Assembly (NCBI RefSeq): GCF_034140825.1
Contig: NC_089037.1
Span: 27,295,501-27,359,500 of the forward strand
Direction of reading: 5' to 3'
Length of the DNA stretch: 64,000 bases
From: Oryza sativa Japonica Group
Taxonomy: Eukaryota > Streptophyta > Magnoliopsida > Poales > Poaceae
Shown: positions 42,879-54,487 of the stretch, piece after piece
Numbering within the stretch: position 1 is the stretch's first letter
Layout: each line of letters begins with the position of its first letter
Translations under genes and position numbers: made by a program
Notes under the pieces: generated by a model
What the model saw: only the letters and a program-made list of their open reading frames with translations
Database searches by the model: none
Told to the model about the DNA's origin: nothing

Positions 42879-45706
42879 ATGGACGACTCGAGCCTCTTCT
42901 TGCATTGGGCGGTGAGCACGCTGCAGCACCAGCACCCGGCGGCCGTCGCAGTCGTGGCCGACGACGACGCCACGTTCTTCTCGTTCCAGGAGCTCTGCGA
43001 CACCGAGGAGGTGGTTGTTGTCCCGGTCCAGGAAGAAGTGATCACGGAAGCGCATGGTGGTGGAGCCAGCAGAATCGGCCTCGCCGTGGCCGTGGATGAG
43101 CACGGAGGCTGGTCAAGGTCCCCGAATCCGGGGGCCAGGCCGCCGTCTGGTGGATGCGGCAGCAATAATCTGCCCCTGATGAGCTGGGACTTCAGCGCCG
43201 CCTCGGTGGCGGTGCAGGTGCAGCCGAACGGCGGCGGCGGTGGCGGCGCGCCGGAGATGGCGTACGGGTCACCGCCGGCGGCCGGGGGATCCACCACCAG
43301 GAAGACCTCGGCGCCCACGGTGGGGCGGCGGCGGCGTACGCGCAGCTGGAGCACGTCGTCGCGGAGCGGAAGCGGCGGGAGAAGATCAACCAGCGGTTCA
43401 TGGAGCTCTCCGCCGTCATCCCCAAGCTCAAGAAGGTATAAAAAATCTCACCAATTCCTCAACATGAAATGCTCCGATCGAATTTGCTTTCGTCTCGTGA
43501 TCGATTTGATGATCAGATGGACAAGGCGACGATCCTCTCCGACGCGGCGAGCTACATCAGGGAGCTGCAAGAGAAGCTCAAGGCGCTAGAGGAGCAGGCT
43601 GCTGCCAGGGTCACCGAGGCAGCAATGGCGACACCGTCGCCGGCGAGGGCGATGAACCACCTTCCAGTTCCGCCGGAGATCGAGGTGCGGTGCTCGCCGA
43701 CGAACAACGTTGTGATGGTGAGGATCCATTGCGAGAACGGCGAGGGGGTGATCGTGAGGATCCTCGCCGAGGTCGAGGAGATCCACCTCAGAATCATCAA
43801 CGCCAATGTCATGCCATTTCTGGATCAGGGCGCCACGATGATCATAACGATCGCTGCAAAGGCAAGTTCTTCATTATTATATTAATTACGAGTAATTAAT
43901 ATATATTACTTGTGAGTAATATTTTATGTTATCTGTACACTATCTCGTGTGTCTTTCCAAAAACAGATTAGTGAATGCTTTAATCGGTCACATCCGTCAC
44001 GCATAACGTCACTGCTGATGATGCTCTTATATGGTACCATATGGTATATTATGCATCTCATGTGAGTCATGTTGTTTTTGGCATTTGTTTTGGGTTTTGG
44101 TTAACAACACTCAAGAGATCAATGGAATATCTAGCTGTTAGATTCGCACCACGGTTCATGCATCACTAGCCTCTAGCATCATTAATAGGTGTACAGATAA
44201 TCTTATCTGTAACATAAAGTATTAGTACTAGCTAAGTAGCTATATATATCGATAGATCTGTAATCATGGTGATATTTAGAAATCAATCGGTCTGAGGTTA
44301 AAGTTCAAGATTTAGAGCAAGATCGATTCGAGAAGGCGCCATTGCAACAATATGGCTATTAGAAATGAGAGAAATAGCGTTATCCAAGATGAGAGAGAGG
44401 GAGATAGCGCTGAGCTGAGCTTAATTAATTAGGAGAGGTGGCATGGTGACCTTTTTTTTTTTCGGACACGGATGTGTAATTCAATCAATGGCAAGATGAA
44501 TTTGTGTTTTTTGAGATGTTGGAGCACATTTTAGCCATTATGGACTCCTTGTGGAATGCAACAGTTTGCCATGAATTTCACTGAAATTTTTGCATAAGTT
44601 TCACAATAAATAGTGCATTTTGCTCAGGACTATTTTTTTTTTAGAAAAAAACTCACATTCTAAAGAAGCCAAAAGATAGGTGCGGACTTGCTGCATCTTC
44701 CATATATAACATCTTATTGAAATGTGTAGAGCTATATTACTTTTTTGTAAGTTAATTCCTTGCGGAAGAACATTGTCAAGTGTCAACAACTCAACATATA
44801 CTGTTTCCGTTTTTCTTGAAGAGACATACTGCTTGCATTTATTGTCTTATGTGTATATTATCATCTTAAAAGTGTTTACACCACTTATTTGGAACAAATG
44901 GTTGATAAATTAAGGAATTTTGTAGGACTTTTCCTATTTGATCCTATGGAACAAAGCTAGTATCAGGGTTAGTTTTTAGAATCTTATGAAATTCCCAACC
45001 CAGTTATATAATTGATCAATACGTAGGAATCTTAGAGGGAAGTGTGAGATCCAACCTCATGGAATTTACTTTGGTCTGTATTTTCCTATACTTTCTTTTT
45101 GTCTATTTCTACATTTTTTTTCTATGCTTTGCAATCCCTTTTTGTGCACATGGCCACATGTATTCATGCTAAATCCCAACATTTTCCCTATATATTATTG
45201 TGTTAATTCCTACATTACAAAGGAGAAATCTTTGAAAGAGCTGGAGCAATTTCACCTAAATTCTTACATTCCAAAGAGTTGGGTCCTAGCTTTTAAGGTT
45301 GAGAGTAAATTAATGGAGTTCTAACATTTCTACTCTTTTATGAGTAATTTATTGATGAGTTCAATATTGTAAATCTTATTTCTATTTGACATACCACTAG
45401 CTATAGGTAGGAGAGGAAATATCTACTGTGGAAAAATCGTGTGCTAAAACAAAAACAATCATACATATATATAATTCAAAAATTACCCCTTTTTTAAAAA
45501 GAAAACTTTGTACTTAGTTCTCTGAAATGAAATTGCTCAGAATAAATCATTCTTTTCATATAATCATTCTTTCTCATATATAAACTCCATAAATATTTTA
45601 GGTAGAGGAAGGCTTCACAGTCAAGGCAGAGGAGATTGTAGGCAGGCTTAACTCAGCTTTATACAAACAAGACGTCAGCACTGCTATTGAGGAAAACAGA
45701 AACTAA
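42879..45706 (+). CDS. bHLH transcription factor (group IVa-like), frame-slipped
   Basis: Nuclear DNA-binding factor related to Arabidopsis bHLH18/19/20/25 and NAI1. Exons are 42879-43435, 43517-43861 and 45602-45706. Exon 1 opens MDDSSLFLHWAVSTLQ and contains LMSWDFSAASV and PEMAYGSPP, as in rice relatives. It then changes frame between about 43311 and 43325 (a GCCC/GGGG-rich stretch) before AYAQLEHVVAERKRREKINQ. The basic region HVVAERKRREK (His-Glu-Arg type, E-box contact) and helix 1 are in exon 1; MDKATILSDAASYIRELQEK gives helix 2. The C-terminal half (VRIHCENGEGVIVRILAEVE) resembles the ACT-like domain. Exon 1 is 557 bases, one short of the in-phase length. Intron 1 is GT-AG. Intron 2 has a GC donor (AAAG|GCAAGT) and joins TIAAK to VEEGFTVKAEEIVGRLNSAL. 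Either this allele is broken or one base is missing from the sequence. Confidence 0.8.
43862..45601 (+). other. GC-AG intron of the bHLH gene, about 1.74 kb
   Basis: The donor reads AAAG|GCAAGT and the acceptor ATTTTAG|GTAGAGG. Reading on past the donor gives a short unconserved tail (ASSSLLY), while splicing restores the family's VEEGF...EEIVGRLNSAL end. No other gene is seen inside the intron; the sequence is AT-rich. Confidence 0.8.
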
Positions 45707-45714
45707 AATTCGTA

Positions 45715-45945
45715 CTCCCTCCGATTTAAGATGTAAGTTGTTTTAGCTTTCTCAACTTCCCCAAAATGCAAGTCATTTTAAACTTCTTTGCATTTTTCAT
45801 CTTAATTTCCTTTTGATTATTCATCCTTGTGAAAAAAAATGACTATTCTTTCCCAATAATGCAGTATACGTATGAAGAGCAAGAAGTCATTTGAACTATA
45901 TATCGCACAAGTTTAAAATGACTTGAACTTGAAATCAGATGGAGA
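45715..45945. mobile_element. Degenerate Stowaway-like MITE
   Basis: The left end CTCCCTCCGATTTAAGATG follows TA. The right side (GACTTGAACTTGAAATCAGATGGAGA) is a diverged inverted copy. It begins eight bases after the bHLH stop codon, so it probably supplies part of the 3' UTR. Confidence 0.55.
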
Positions 45946-45987
45946 ACGCTATATAGTACATCTACATCAGGGGTTAATTAATATATA

Positions 45988-46139
45988 CTACCTTCGTTTC
46001 AGGTTAAAAGACTTTATAACACTACTCACATTCATATATATATTAATGAATCTAGTCACACATATATATCTAAATTCATTAACATATATATATGAATGTG
46101 GGCAATGCTAGAAAATCTTATAATATGAAACGGAGGAAG
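45988..46139. mobile_element. Stowaway-like MITE, 152 bp
   Basis: TA at 45986-45987 and 46140-46141. Ends are CTACCTTCGTTTCAGG and ATGAAACGGAGGAAG. The interior is a palindrome-rich TATATATG stretch. A partial relative is at 59363-59458. Confidence 0.75.
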
Positions 46140-46141
46140 TA

Positions 46142-46723
46142 CGTATGTATAGACTTCCTATACGCGGTATACATATGCACGTGAAAATACACATATGCTT
46201 GGATACAATGGAGCTTGTACTTGGACGGTCATGGTATATATATTTGATGGGTCGTCTTTGGAACGGATGCATCCCAGTTGCACGTACATATATTCATAAA
46301 AGATTGCAAATTTGCGGCATGAGAATCGGTACGATCGGTCGACATGCAAATTTTAACTTGGCCAGCTTAATTGGGCATCATCAACTCACATATTTGGTGT
46401 GCAAATAATACAATTGTTAGTTAATTATTGCATCTTACTAGTACCATGCAAAAAGAAAAATGATGACATATTGATTGATGTGCTACATCTCTTGCAAGTT
46501 GCAATGTGCTCGCATCCATCGGGATCGACTTAATTTCCTGCAATAAATAAAGATCAAATTGTGTTAATCAAATCCTTAATTTGCTGATGTATTGACATGC
46601 AGATCTTTACTTTGATTATATAATCGACAACTCCAGGTGGCCGGGGTACTAACGTACTATAGGAAAAAATAATTTTAGGAAAAATTACAAATTACCCCGT
46701 GAACCATTGGGTGAGTACGAATT
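46142..46723. other. Intergenic DNA, no gene recognised
   Basis: AT-rich sequence between a MITE and the Copia element. Short frames have no recognisable motifs. Confidence 0.45.
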
Positions 46724-47720
46724 GTTGGAAATTTGGTCATAATTCGGCATATTTTAATCCAAAATATTAAGACAATAAACATGACATTTGCAATATGAGT
46801 AGATCTAGTGATAGTGCTAGATGTATACAACTTGAGTATGCTTAATATGAAATAAGCATCAACATTTACATAGTAACGCAATGCTGCCATTGCGAAGAGT
46901 ATTAACAAAGAAACATCTAATAGAATCGGGAGAATGAAAGTATACCCCGAGAACGTCCCACCGCTGGATTTTGAGGCAGTATTGCCTCCGTTGATGTCGT
47001 TCATCTTCTTCTCTCCAATCTCCATTGACATCTTGGTGAAGGTACCGATGCAGTAGCAGTAGCCGCGAAGAACAAGAGCAGTCGCGTTTGAAGCGCTACC
47101 CAAAAACTTGATCGCCCACCTACCCGTGCAACTTCTCAAGCGGACGGAGTTCCGGAGGGACCTGCTCATCCCGTACAACTGTGCGCGCAGGTGAACAGAA
47201 CCGGGGAAGGATTCTGCAGCTCAGGAACAGAGGAGGAGGAACTCGAAGTGCAAGAGTCGTGAAGAACTTCGTTCGTCCTTCTGGTTGCTGTGGAGTATAT
47301 ATATGCGAGCGCGAGAGTAACGTTCGGAGTCATCAACCGCGGTGTTTAATTTCGTAACCGACGTGCTCGTTAATACGGAATCAATTCACGGCGTTTAATT
47401 CCGTATCCGACGGAATCAATTCATGACGTTTAATTCCGTAACCGACGTGTTTATTGATACGAAATCAATTCTCCGTGTTTATTACCGTCCGTTACAAAAC
47501 GAGAGAGTGCAGCAGCAGCTGCTGTCTGCCTCGCCTCGCCTCGCCCCGCCTGGTTGTTTGCGCACCATCTCAACCGGTCAACAGAGACTCTCCACTAGCT
47601 CCGTATTTAAGTTGAGACCTCTTCACTTAGATTTCCAAGGTGGTATTATTACCCATAGCACTTAATGTGGGCCAATGGAATTTATTAGGATTTAATTGGG
47701 CCTAGCCCATTAATCTAACA
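46724..47720 (-). repeat. 3' LTR of the Copia element
   Basis: About 997 bases. In the element's orientation it begins TGTTAGATTAATGGG and ends AAATTTCCAACA. A polypurine-like stretch (TTTGGTGGGGA) adjoins its start. Confidence 0.88.
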
Positions 47721-50700
47721 ATCCCCACCAAATTTCATGGCTCACAGGAAATGTTCTCGATTCTGATCCTGTTTGTTATACCAGTGTTTCGGTGAAGACT
47801 GTTAAGTTGAACTTCCACCTAGGAAAAGAGCTACACCAGATCACAACTGAACAATGGACTATGCCTTGAATTGTCAGTCTTGTGCGATTCAGGTTTCACT
47901 CAAACCCTTAACTGGTACTAGGCTGCCGTTTACATCCCCTCTGTTTGGAGCATATAAGTCATACTCCTGGCCTTTTCATGAGTATCTAGAGATCACCTAG
48001 ATCTCATAGACTGTGACTAGCAGTCGAACTCATATAGGTGTGTTCCCTCTAAGATGTTCTGTAGGCCAATATCTCTGCTTTATGAAAAGCCACTCGGATC
48101 ACATTAAGGTGTATACCATCCTACCATACAGATTAGAAGAGAAGTGCATCATGAAGATAAGCCCATTTTAGGGTCTCTTCTCTCAGTTACACAATAGTTT
48201 GTTTCACCATCCAAATTCATGGGATCTCCGATCACAATGGATAGGTTTCCACCATTGTGCAACTCTAAGTGGGTCTCAAGCCCATCTCCCTTGATGCACA
48301 GTCTATCACATTACGTGGTAGCCCCTTGGTAAACTGATCTGCCAGATTTTTAGCCGTCTGGACATAGTCCAATGCTATCACTCCGGAGTTTTTCTGCTTT
48401 CTGACAGACTTCAGTCTTCTTTTAACATGCCTGGATGACTTCATGTTGTCCCTCGAACTGTTCACTTTAATAATCACACTGTTTGATTATCACAGTTCAT
48501 CATGATTGCTGGTACTGGTTTTTCAACCACCGGCAAGTCCATAAGGAGCTCACGAAGCCATTCGTCCTCAACTGTGGCAGTATCTAAAGCTGTGAGCTCT
48601 GCTTCCATTGTTGACCTCGTTAAGATGGTCTGCTTGCAAGACTTCCAGGAAACAGCGCCACCTCCAAGTGTGAACACATATCCACTTGTGGCCTTTATCT
48701 CATCAGCATCAGATATCCAGTTTGAATCACTATAGCCCTCCAGCACTTTTGGGTACCCGGCGTAGTGAATTCCATAGCTCATTGTCCCTTTTAGATAGTG
48801 CATTACTCTTTCAAGAGCATGCCAATGATCATCTCCCGGATTTGAAACAAATCGGCTCAACTTGCTCATAGCAAATGAGATGTCAGGCCTCGTTGCACTA
48901 GCTAAGTACATCAATGAACCAATGATCTGGGAGTATCTCAATTGATCCCTTGCTATTCTTCGGTTTTTCCTTAATAGCACACTAGGATCATAAGGAGTAG
49001 GAGCTGCCTTGCAGTCACTATAACAAAAGCGACTCAAGACCTTGTTCACATAGTGATATTGCACAAATGTAATCCCACCCTCATCTCCTCTCAGTAGTTT
49101 AATGTTAAGAATAACATCAGCCACTCCCAAATCCTTCATTTCAAAGCTTTTGGACAGAAAGTCCTTGACCTCCTCAATCACATTGAGGCTGGTCCCAAAG
49201 ATCAATATGTCATCGACATATAAACACAAGATCACTCCCTCTCCCCCACCATAGCAATAGTACACACATTTGTCAGCTTCGTTCACAACAAAGCCAGCAG
49301 ATGTAAGTGTATTGTCAAACTTCTCATGCCATTGCTTAGGCGCTTGTTTGAGACCATACAAGGACTTCAACAGCTTGCACACCATTCCCTCCTGACCTTC
49401 TAGTACATACCCATCTGGTTGATCCATATAGATCTCCTCCTCCAACTCTCCATTGAGGAAAGCTGTCTTAACATCCATCTGATGGACGAGTAGACCATGA
49501 GAGGCTGCCAGAGCGAGTAGTACTCGAATCGTGGTCAAGCGTGCAACCGATGAATAAGTATCGAAAAAATCCTCGTCTTCTTTTTGGGTATAACCCTTGG
49601 CCACAAGCCTTGCCTTGTACTTTTCAATTGTACCATAAGGCCTAAGTTTTTTCTTGAAAACCCATTTGCATCCTATAGGCTTGCACCCATATCGACGCTC
49701 GATGACTTCCCAAGTACCATTAGATGTAATTGAGTCCATCTCACTGCGTACCGCTTCCTTCCAATAGTCAGCGTCAGGAGATGAATATGCCTCTTCAATG
49801 GTTTTTAGAGTATCATCCACAAGATATACAATGTAGTCATCTCCAAAAGACTTTGCAGTCCTTTGTCTCTTACTCTTTCGAGTTGCTACAATGTTATCCT
49901 CCTCAGGATTTTCCTCAAGCGTTTGATCAATGTGTTCTATCGGCACAAAGTGCTCAGGGGATAAAATAGGTTCTTGACTAGAAGTGCTAGGTGCATTTTT
50001 CATAGGAAATTCATTTTCAAAAAATGTGGCATCTCTAGACTCAGTAATTGTACCAACACGCATGTCGGGTACTCCAGAATTAACTATTAAGAACCTATAT
50101 CCCATACTGTGGATAGCATAACCAAGGAACACACAATCTACGGTCTTTGGTCCTAGTTTACGCTTTTTGGCTATAGGTACATTTACCTTGGCCAAACAGC
50201 CCCATGTGCGCAGGTGAGAGAGATTTAATTTCTTCCTTTCCCATTCCTCGAATGGTGTTACTTTCTTATGCTTAGTAGGAATTATATTCAGGACATGACA
50301 CGCAGTCAATATTGCCTCACCCCACCATTCCTTGGAAAGTCCAGCACTGTCTAACATGGCATTCACCATCTCAGTTAGAGTGCGGTTCTTTCTTTCGGCT
50401 ACCCCATTTGACTGGGGTGAATAGGGATGCGTCCTCTCATGAATAATTCCATACTCTTCGCAGAAAGAAGTAAACTCATTGGAAAAATACTCTCCACCCC
50501 TATCAAACCTTAACCGTTTGATTTTCCTTTCCAGTTGGTTTTCTACCTCAGCCTTATAGATCTTAAAGTAATGTAATGCTTCATCCTTTGTTTTCAATAG
50601 GTACACATAGCAGAATCTAGTGCAATCATCTATCAGTGTCATGAAATATTTCTTTCCCCCTTTAGTCAACACGCCGTTCATTTCGCACAGATCGGAATGA

Positions 50701-52173
50701 ACAAGTTCTAGTGGTGCCAAATTCCTCGCCTCAGATGCCTTGTGAGGCTTGCGAGGTTGTTTCGATTGAACACAAGTATGGCACTTAGAGCCTTTGACTA
50801 AAGTGAATTTTGGAATTAAACTCATGTTGGCTAAGCGTGTCATACAACCAAAATTCACATGACAAAGTCGCGAATGCCACACATTGGACTCATCATCATC
50901 ATCGCTTACATGGTTCACAACTTTATTACACATATCATCCAAGGAAAAGCGAAACAAACCTCCACTGTCATAACCTTTTCCAATAAACGTTCCATATTTA
51001 GATACGACACATTTATTGGATTCAAACACAAGTCTAAAACCATCTCACACAGTAGAGAGCCGCTAACTAGATTCTTCTTTATTGAAGGGACATGCTGCAC
51101 GTTCTTTAGCTGCACGATCTTTCGTGAAGTAAACTTCAGATCGACCGTACCAACACCATGAACAGCCGCAAGCGATCCGTTTCCCATCAACAAAGAGGAA
51201 CCTCTCCCGACTTGATAAGAAGAAAATAGGGAAATGTCCACACACACATGAATATTAGCACCAGTATCAACTCACCAATCAGGTGAGTGACAGACAGAGA
51301 GAACTGTAGGTAAAAATTTACCATACCCCAATGTTCCTCCACCCTCACTAATAACCATGTTTGCAGACTTCTTGTCCTTGCGCTCAGGACAATCCTTGGC
51401 CCAATGCCTAGGCTTGCCACACACAAAGCAATCTCCTTTTTCCTTTCCCTTGCTTTTCTTCTTAAAATTGGTTGTAGCCTTTGGGTTTTACGTCAGGTTT
51501 GACTTTCTTGTTGTTGTTCTTCTGCACCAAATTGGCGCTAGAACCTCCCTCGATCTTTTTGCCCCAGTTGTCCTTTGCCCTCGCCTTCTCCTCAATACCC
51601 AAAGAGCCAATGAGATCAGTAACACTGAACTCTTGCCTCTTGTGTTTTAGAGAAGTAGCAAAGTCCGACCAAGAAGGTGGCAATTTGGCAATAATGCCTC
51701 CAACCACAAACTTGTCCGGCAACTCGCAGTTGTTGTTCTCAAGTTCCTTTACCAGCATCTGAATCTCATGAGCCTGTTCCACTATAGAGCGGTCATCGAC
51801 CATCTTGTAGTCATAGAACTGCTCCATGACATACAGCTCGCTGCCGGCGTCGGAAACCCCGAACTTGGCCTCAAGAGCACCCCACATGTCCTTCCCTGAA
51901 GGTATGTGCATATACACATCTATAATATTATCGGAGAGCACACTGATCAATGCTCCACGGAACAAGCAATCCGTAGCCTCGAACTTAGCCTCCTCCTCAG
52001 GAGAGAGAGGCGGTTCACTCGGTTTGCCCCGTGAGACAAAGAAATAATGCATCACCGTCAACCAAAAAAGTGCATGTGCTTTCCATCTTTTATAATTTGA
52101 ACCATCGAAAGCATGTGGTTTTAGTGATGCAACAAAGCCAACTACCGAAAAAGACCTATCAAGTTTTTGGACT

Positions 52174-53155
52174 GTTGGAAATTTGGTCATAATTCAGCAT
52201 ATTTTAATCCAAAATATTAAGACAATAAACATGACATTTGCAATATGAGTAGATCTAGTGACAGTGCTAGATGTATACAACTTGAGTATGCTTAATATAA
52301 AATAAGCATCAACATTTACATAGTAACGCAATGTTGCCATTGCGAAGAGTATTAACAAAGAAACATCTAATAGAATCGGGAGAATGAAAGTATACCCCGA
52401 GAACGTCCCACCGCTGGATTTTGAGGCAGTATTGCCTCCGTTGATGTTGTTCATCTTCTTGTCTCCAATCTCCGTTGACATCTTGGTGAAGGTGCCGATG
52501 CAGTAGCAGTAGCCGCGAAGAACAAGAGCAGTCGCGCTTGAAGCGCTACCCAAAAACTTGATCGCCCACCTACCCGTGCAAGTTCTCAAGCGGACGGAGT
52601 TCCGGAGGCACCTGCTCATCCCGTACATCTGTGCGCGCAGGTGAACAGAACCGGGGAAGGATTCTGCAGCTCAGGAACAGAGGAGGAGGAACTCGAAGTG
52701 CAAGAGTCGTGAAGAACTTCGTTCGTCCTTCTGGTCGCTGCGGAGTATATATATGCGAGGGCGACAGTAACGTTCGGAGTCATCAACCGCGGTGTTTAAT
52801 TTCGTAACCGACGCGCTCGTTAATACGGAATCAATTCACGGCGTTTAATTCCGTAACCGACGGAATCAATTCACGACGTTTAATTCCGTAACTGACGGAA
52901 TCAATTCACGATGTTTAATTCCGTAACCGACGTGTTTATTGATACGAAATCAATTCTCCGTGTTTATTACCGTCCGTTACAAAACGAGAGAGTACAGCAG
53001 CAGCTGCTGTCTGCCTCGCCTCGCCTCGCCCCTCCTGGTTGTCCGCGCACCATCTCAACCGGTCAACAGAGACTCTCCACTAGCTCCGTATTTAAGTTGA
53101 GACCTCTTCACTTAGATTTCCAAGGTGGTATTATTACCCATAGCACTTAATGTGG
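52174..53155 (-). repeat. 5' LTR of the Copia element (partial)
   Basis: Closely matches the LTR at 46724-47720 along its length, with an extra copy of a short TTTAATTCCGTAACCGACG-type unit near 52850-52935. Its outer end passes directly into a GC-rich tandem repeat. Confidence 0.85.
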
Positions 53156-54185
53156 GCGGAGCTCGGGGCGGCGATAGGAGGGGGCAGTGGAGGGTGGAGC
53201 TCGGGGAGCTTGGGGCCGAGGGGGCTGCAGAGCTCGGGGCAGCGGAGGACGGAGCTCGAGGAGGTGGAGGGGGCGCCCGCAGTCGCTGACACTCGGGACG
53301 ACGGCGGGCGGAGCTTGGGGCCGAGGGGGTGGCACGAGGAGGGGGCGCCGGAGCTCGGGGCGGCGGGAGGCTGGGACGGCGGAGGGCAGAGCTCGGGGAA
53401 CTTGGGGCTGAGGGGACTACGGAGCTCGGGGCGGCGGAGGACGGAACTCGAGGCGGCGGAGGGGGCGTTCGCAGCCACCGGTGTTCTGGATGAAGGCGAG
53501 CGGAGCTTGGGGCCGGGGGGCGGCACGAGGAGGGGGTGTCGGAGCTCGGGGCTGTGGGAGGAGGGGACGGCGGAGGGCGGAGCTCAGGGCGGCGGAGAGG
53601 TGCCCATAGCCGTCGGCGCGCGGCTCGTCGAGGCAGCGGACGGGACGCCCGCAGCTAGCGATGCTCGGGGAGGTGGAGGGGCGGTAGAGCGAGCTGAGGA
53701 TGGCGGCGGGCGGAGCTCGGGCTATGGAGGAAGCGCCCGCAGCCACCGCCGCGCAGCTCGTCGAGGCGATGGAGGGGGCGTCCGCCGCGACGCTGCCGTG
53801 CCTCAGCGCCCTAGCCCGTCCCCCTCTCCTCTGCGCTCCGGAGCCGACGGGCAAGGAAGCCCTCCCACCGGGGGCACCTCCTTGCCGCTTCTGCGGCCAC
53901 GATGGCTGCTCTCATCCATTGTCGTCGAGGACAGGAAAAGGGGAGGTGGAGGAAAAGACGGCATCAGAAAAAGGGGCAGTGCCGCCGCTGGGGAGAGGAG
54001 GAGGAGAGGAGTGACAGCGAGGGGAGAGGAAGGAGGAGGAGGAGGGGCGGCGCTACCGGTATAGGAGGAGGAGGGGGAGTGGCGGTACGGGAGAGGGAGG
54101 AGGAGGAGGGACAGCGCCGTCGGGAGAGTAGTAGTGCGTCTGCGTGTGAGTAAGAGATGCGGAGGAGAGAGAGGAGGAGAGAGAG
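53156..54185. repeat. GC-rich minisatellite-like region
   Basis: Repeats of GGAGCTCGGGGCGGCGGAGG-type words, with a longer period of about 190 bases in 53197-53600. A 304-codon open frame on the plus strand and others on the minus strand come from this composition: low-complexity Gly/Ala/Ser/Pro products with no domain. It begins exactly where the Copia LTR stops and grades into GGAGGAGAGG-rich text. Confidence 0.7.
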
Positions 54186-54232
54186 AGAGAAATGTTGTAG
54201 CGATTGTGCGATTGAACGGTGTTGAGTGGATA

Positions 54233-54487
54233 AGAGCAGGCACAATAGCAGACTATAAACCAGCTACAAACACATATCGAGAAGATAAAAAATGAGAGAG
54301 AAGAGCAGTAGGCTACAGATTTGTAATTAGCTGCAGCACGGACTCCAAGACACAATGTGTGTATGACAGTTGGGACCATGTATTAATAGTGTACATATGT
54401 TTATAGGTAACTATTGTATGAATTGGGTATTAAGTTGACTATAGATGATTTGGAGCTAGTAATTGGCTATACTATTAAACTTGCTCT
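54233..54487. mobile_element. Foldback MITE with AGAGCA ends
   Basis: The left end AGAGCAGGCACAATAGCAG and the right end GGCTATACTATTAAACTTGC/TCT are imperfect inverted repeats, a pattern seen in abundant rice MITEs with GAGCA termini. Exact target duplication not identified. Confidence 0.55.

Larger units (their letters stand above)
46724..53155 (-). mobile_element. Ty1/Copia LTR retrotransposon, broken
   Basis: A Copia fossil about 6.4 kb long, read on the minus strand. Parts in order of transcription: LTR at 52174-53155 (partial), gag region about 51360-52190 with a UBN2-type capsid domain and a CCHC-like knuckle, and pol about 48270-51030 with GAG-pre-integrase, integrase core, reverse transcriptase and RNase H. 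A polypurine tract lies next to the second LTR at 46724-47720. The order integrase before reverse transcriptase identifies Copia. The copy is broken, with roughly three or four interruptions of its coding region. The LTRs differ at only scattered positions, so the insertion is recent on an evolutionary scale. Both LTRs share a core with the solo LTR at 29509-30562. Confidence 0.9.

Noticed and set aside
46675-47178. 167-codon open frame
   Set aside because: It lies mostly within a Copia LTR, with a near-copy at 52194-52628 in the other LTR; treated as part of the element.
53150-54064. 304-codon open frame on the plus strand
   Set aside because: It reads through a GC-rich tandem repeat and gives Gly/Ala/Ser-rich text; both strands are open for the same reason.
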